From assembly GCA_004297985.1 (NCBI GenBank), contig SCRA01000087.1, positions 1 through 64,000 of the forward strand: a DNA stretch of 64,000 nt. The letters run 5' to 3'. Under the pieces are notes generated by a model. It was not told the DNA's origin and did not search any database. It saw nothing but the letters and a program-made list of their open reading frames with translations. Source of the stretch: a bacterium (lineage in GTDB: Bacteria > Vulcanimicrobiota > Vulcanimicrobiia > Vulcanimicrobiales > SCRA01). Shown here piece after piece: positions 60,727-64,000 of the stretch. Each line of letters opens with the position of its first letter. Position 1 is the first letter of the stretch. Position numbers and translations under genes: made by a program.

Positions 60727-61935
60727 TCAAGCGCGCGTCAACTCGCCGAGACCCACCACCTTGCGCAGCGCCTCGACGCGGTCCGTGCGCTCCCACGGCA
60801 GATCGAGGTCGGGGCGGCCGAAGTGCCCGTAGGCGGCCGTCTGCCGGTAGATCGGGCGGCGCAGATCGAGATCGTGAATGATCGCCGCCGGACGGAGATC
60901 GAAGATCGACTGAATCGCCTCGGCGATCTTCTCCTCGGGCACGGTCGCCGTACCGAACGTCTCGACGAGCACGCTCACCGGACGCGCGACCCCGATAGCA
61001 TAGGCCACCTGCACTTCGCAGCGGTCGGCCAAGCCCGCCGCCACCACGTTCTTCGCCACGTAGCGCGCCGCATAGGCGGCCGAGCGATCGACCTTGGTGG
61101 GATCCTTGCCGGAGAAGGCGCCGCCGCCGTGACGGGCCATGCCGCCGTAGGTGTCGGCGATGATCTTGCGGCCGGTCAAGCCGGCGTCGCCCATCGGGCC
61201 ACCGATCACGAAGCGCCCCGTGGGGTTGACGAAGATGCGCGTCTTCTCATCGATCAGCTTGGCGGGGATCACCTTCTTGATGATCTGCTCGGTAACGTCT
61301 TTACGGATCTGCTCGAGCGAGACGTCCGGCGAGTGCTGCGTGGAGATGACCACGGCCTCGACGCGCACCGGCTCCTCGCCTTCGTACTCCACCGTGACCT
61401 GCGATTTGCCGTCTGGGCGGAGGTACTTCAGCGCGCCGGTCTTGCGCGCGCGCGTCAACTCGCGCGTGAGGTTGTGCGCAAGCGTGATCGGCAGCGGCAT
61501 CAGCTCCGGCGTCTCGCGGCAGGCATAGCCGAACATCATGCCTTGATCGCCGGCGCCCACGTCGGAGAAGCGGTCTCCATCCGAGGACTCGCGCACCTCG
61601 AGCGCCTTGTCGACACCCATGGCGATGTCGGGCGACTGCTCGTCGATCGAGATATTGACACCGCAGGTATCGGCGTCGAAACCCACCGCGGAGTGAGAGT
61701 ATCCGATCTCTCGCACCACGTCGCGAACTAGACGCGGGATGTCGACGTAGACGCTGGTGGTGATCTCGCCGCCGACGTGGATCTGTCCCGTCACGGCGAA
61801 GGTTTCAGCGGCAACCCGTCCCATGGGATCCGCGGCGAGGATCGCATCGAGAATTGCGTCGGAGATCTGATCGCACACCTTGTCAGGGTGCCCCTCGGTC
61901 ACCGACTCCGAGGTAAAGAGACGTCTGTAGGCCAT
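60727..61935 (-). CDS. metK: S-adenosylmethionine synthase
   Basis: A 402-residue tetrameric enzyme that joins ATP and methionine to make SAM. Motifs: [32 protein letters not shown] (hexapeptide GAGDQG, ATP), [22 protein letters not shown] (P-loop-like GGGAFSxKD) and [17 protein letters not shown]. All catalytic Lys/His/Asp contexts appear intact. ATG 61935 has AAGGAG six bases upstream. ahcY lies upstream on the same strand, so SAM formation and SAH removal are linked. Confidence 0.97.
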   Translation of the reverse strand: MAYRRLFTSESVTEGHPDKVCDQISDAILDAILAADPMGRVAAETFAVTGQIHVGGEITTSVYVDIPRLVRDVVREIGYSHSAVGFDADTCGVNISIDEQSPDIAMGVDKALEVRESSDGDRFSDVGAGDQGMMFGYACRETPELMPLPITLAHNLTRELTRARKTGALKYLRPDGKSQVTVEYEGEEPVRVEAVVISTQHSPDVSLEQIRKDVTEQIIKKVIPAKLIDEKTRIFVNPTGRFVIGGPMGDAGLTGRKIIADTYGGMARHGGGAFSGKDPTKVDRSAAYAARYVAKNVVAAGLADRCEVQVAYAIGVARPVSVLVETFGTATVPEEKIAEAIQSIFDLRPAAIIHDLDLRRPIYRQTAAYGHFGRPDLDLPWERTDRVEALRKVVGLGELTRA

Positions 61936-62109
61936 TGTGGCTCCTTGTTGCGTGAGGAAGCCTAGTTTGAAACGTAGAGCTTCGTAGATGTCTTATTCGC
62001 ACGGCATAGCGTGGTGGATCTTTCCGGAGAGCAAGGCACGAGGGGTCGAAGCGTACAGGCCGGTACGTGAGGCCCCGAGGAACGCAGCTCTACGGGAAGA
62101 GACCCCATG

Positions 62110-63393
<1,284 letters not shown>

Positions 63394-63515
63394 TTACCTT
63401 CAAAACAAAACTTGGCCCCGATTCTTTCCCTCCCCCTCGCCTCCTGCCCCGCAGGCTAGGCCATACGACCACGCATGCAGGGTACCAACGCTACCCACCG
63501 GAATCGCGCCCGGCC

Positions 63516-64000
63516 ATGGATCGTACATCGTTGGAGGAATATCTGGAGCACCTGGCCTCGGGGGAGCCCACGCCGGGTGGTGGGAGCGCCGCCGCCGTGG
63601 TCGGGGCCGTAGCGGCCGCGCTGGTCGCGATGGTCGGGCGGCTGACGCTGGCGTCGCCGAAGTCGGCCGAGCGCCACGCGGATGCCCACCGGTTGATCGG
63701 ACGCGCCGATGCCTTGCGTTCCGCGTGCTTAGCGGGGGCCCGCGCGGACGAGGAGGCCTACGATGCCGTCGTGGCGGCACAGCGGCTTGCTCGCAGCACC
63801 GATGAAGAGAAGGCCGCGCGCGCCGCCGCGCTCCAGCTCGCCCTGGCCCGTGCCGCCGAGACCCCGTTGCGCAACGCCGAGACGGCACTCTCGATCCTCC
63901 GTCTCGCCGGTGAGATGGCGCGCGTGGGAACGCCCCATGCGCAGAGCGACGTGCGCTGCGCGCAGGCGTTCGCTCGCGCCGCGCTCCAGGGATCCTTCGA
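63516..64000 (+). CDS. Formiminotransferase-cyclodeaminase family protein, 5' part
   Basis: An open frame from ATG 63516 that runs off the right edge (161 complete codons). MDRTSLEEYLEHLASGEPTPGGGSAAAVVGAVAAALVAMVGRLTL carries the PTPGGGSAAA motif of the FTCD C-terminal (cyclodeaminase/FchA) fold; a helical bundle follows with RADEEAYDAVVAAQRLA. Stand-alone members are methenyltetrahydrofolate cyclohydrolases or formimino-THF cyclodeaminases in C1 metabolism. Divergent from ahcY, whose homocysteine feeds methionine synthesis from the same folate pool. Confidence 0.85.
   Translation, partial: MDRTSLEEYLEHLASGEPTPGGGSAAAVVGAVAAALVAMVGRLTLASPKSAERHADAHRLIGRADALRSACLAGARADEEAYDAVVAAQRLARSTDEEKAARAAALQLALARAAETPLRNAETALSILRLAGEMARVGTPHAQSDVRCAQAFARAALQGSF

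Overview
The window is a 64 kb stretch of high-GC bacterial chromosome, densely packed on both strands, with many 1-4 base ATGA, GTGA or TGATG overlaps between neighbours. I saw no insertion sequence, prophage, CRISPR array or plasmid gene. The gene set (McsA/McsB/ClpC protein quality control, a Tad pilus locus with split divergent operons, acyl-CoA carboxylase with a tiny epsilon-like subunit, a methylmalonyl-CoA module, DUF4127 next to muropeptide recycling, a BTAD-type regulator) fits a deep-branching, probably free-living terrestrial lineage such as Eremiobacterota/WPS-2, Armatimonadota or Chloroflexota relatives. That placement is inference, because no marker in the window decides it.

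Layout. 0-5 kb: two TrkA-N (RCK) proteins, a membrane chemoreceptor, and an Mfd-like protein that stops where the translocase should begin. 5-8.3 kb: a small zinc-ribbon protein coupled to an AI-2E/PerM permease, then acetyl-CoA synthetase. 8.4-12.5 kb: clpC, mcsB and mcsA without ctsR. 12.8-14.8 kb: a SufT/MIP18 protein and a MalT-ATPase/BTAD regulator. 14.7-27.2 kb: a complete Tad (Flp) pilus locus as two divergent operons around an 18-bp perfect palindrome. The minus-strand operon carries an Ig-like secreted protein, pilin, two prepilin peptidases, cpaB, a fused tadZ-tadA ATPase, tadB, tadC, a DUF192 protein and a polytopic membrane protein. The plus-strand operon carries the secretin, a second pilin-like protein and three TadE/G pseudopilins.

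27.2-32.6 kb: acyl-CoA carboxylase beta subunit, a secreted protein, FabI, an AccE-like small subunit and a biotin carboxylase-BCCP fusion whose ribosome binding site lies in a hairpin and whose start appears to be ATC. 32.7-37 kb: a redox-type HxlR/DoxX/YceI island and a CsoR/CopZ/CopA copper operon with a visible CsoR-type operator. 37-40.4 kb: methylmalonyl-CoA mutase large subunit, cyclopropane fatty acid synthase and methylmalonyl-CoA epimerase. 40.4-41.4 kb: DAHP synthase behind a classical attenuator with a leader peptide rich in Tyr, Phe and Trp.

41.4-50.9 kb: a long minus-strand operon for muropeptide recycling (DUF5666-like protein, NagZ, serine hydrolase, AnmK, NagK-type kinase, MurQ, DUF4127), followed by a quinone oxidoreductase-like protein and ketopantoate reductase. 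50.9-60.4 kb: mixed metabolic genes (aldo/keto reductase, fumarase, DUF2249-cupin, nitrilase, GlcF, acyl-CoA ligase, malate/lactate dehydrogenase). 60.5-64 kb: tRNA-Asn with its promoter and terminator, metK, ahcY and the start of a formiminotransferase-cyclodeaminase family gene that runs off the edge. metK and ahcY together form the SAM regeneration cycle.

The strongest items for a second look are the aromatic attenuator at 40.47-40.61 kb, the translocase-less Mfd, the TadZ-TadA fusion, the accBC leader and start, and DUF4127 as a likely part of cell-wall recycling.
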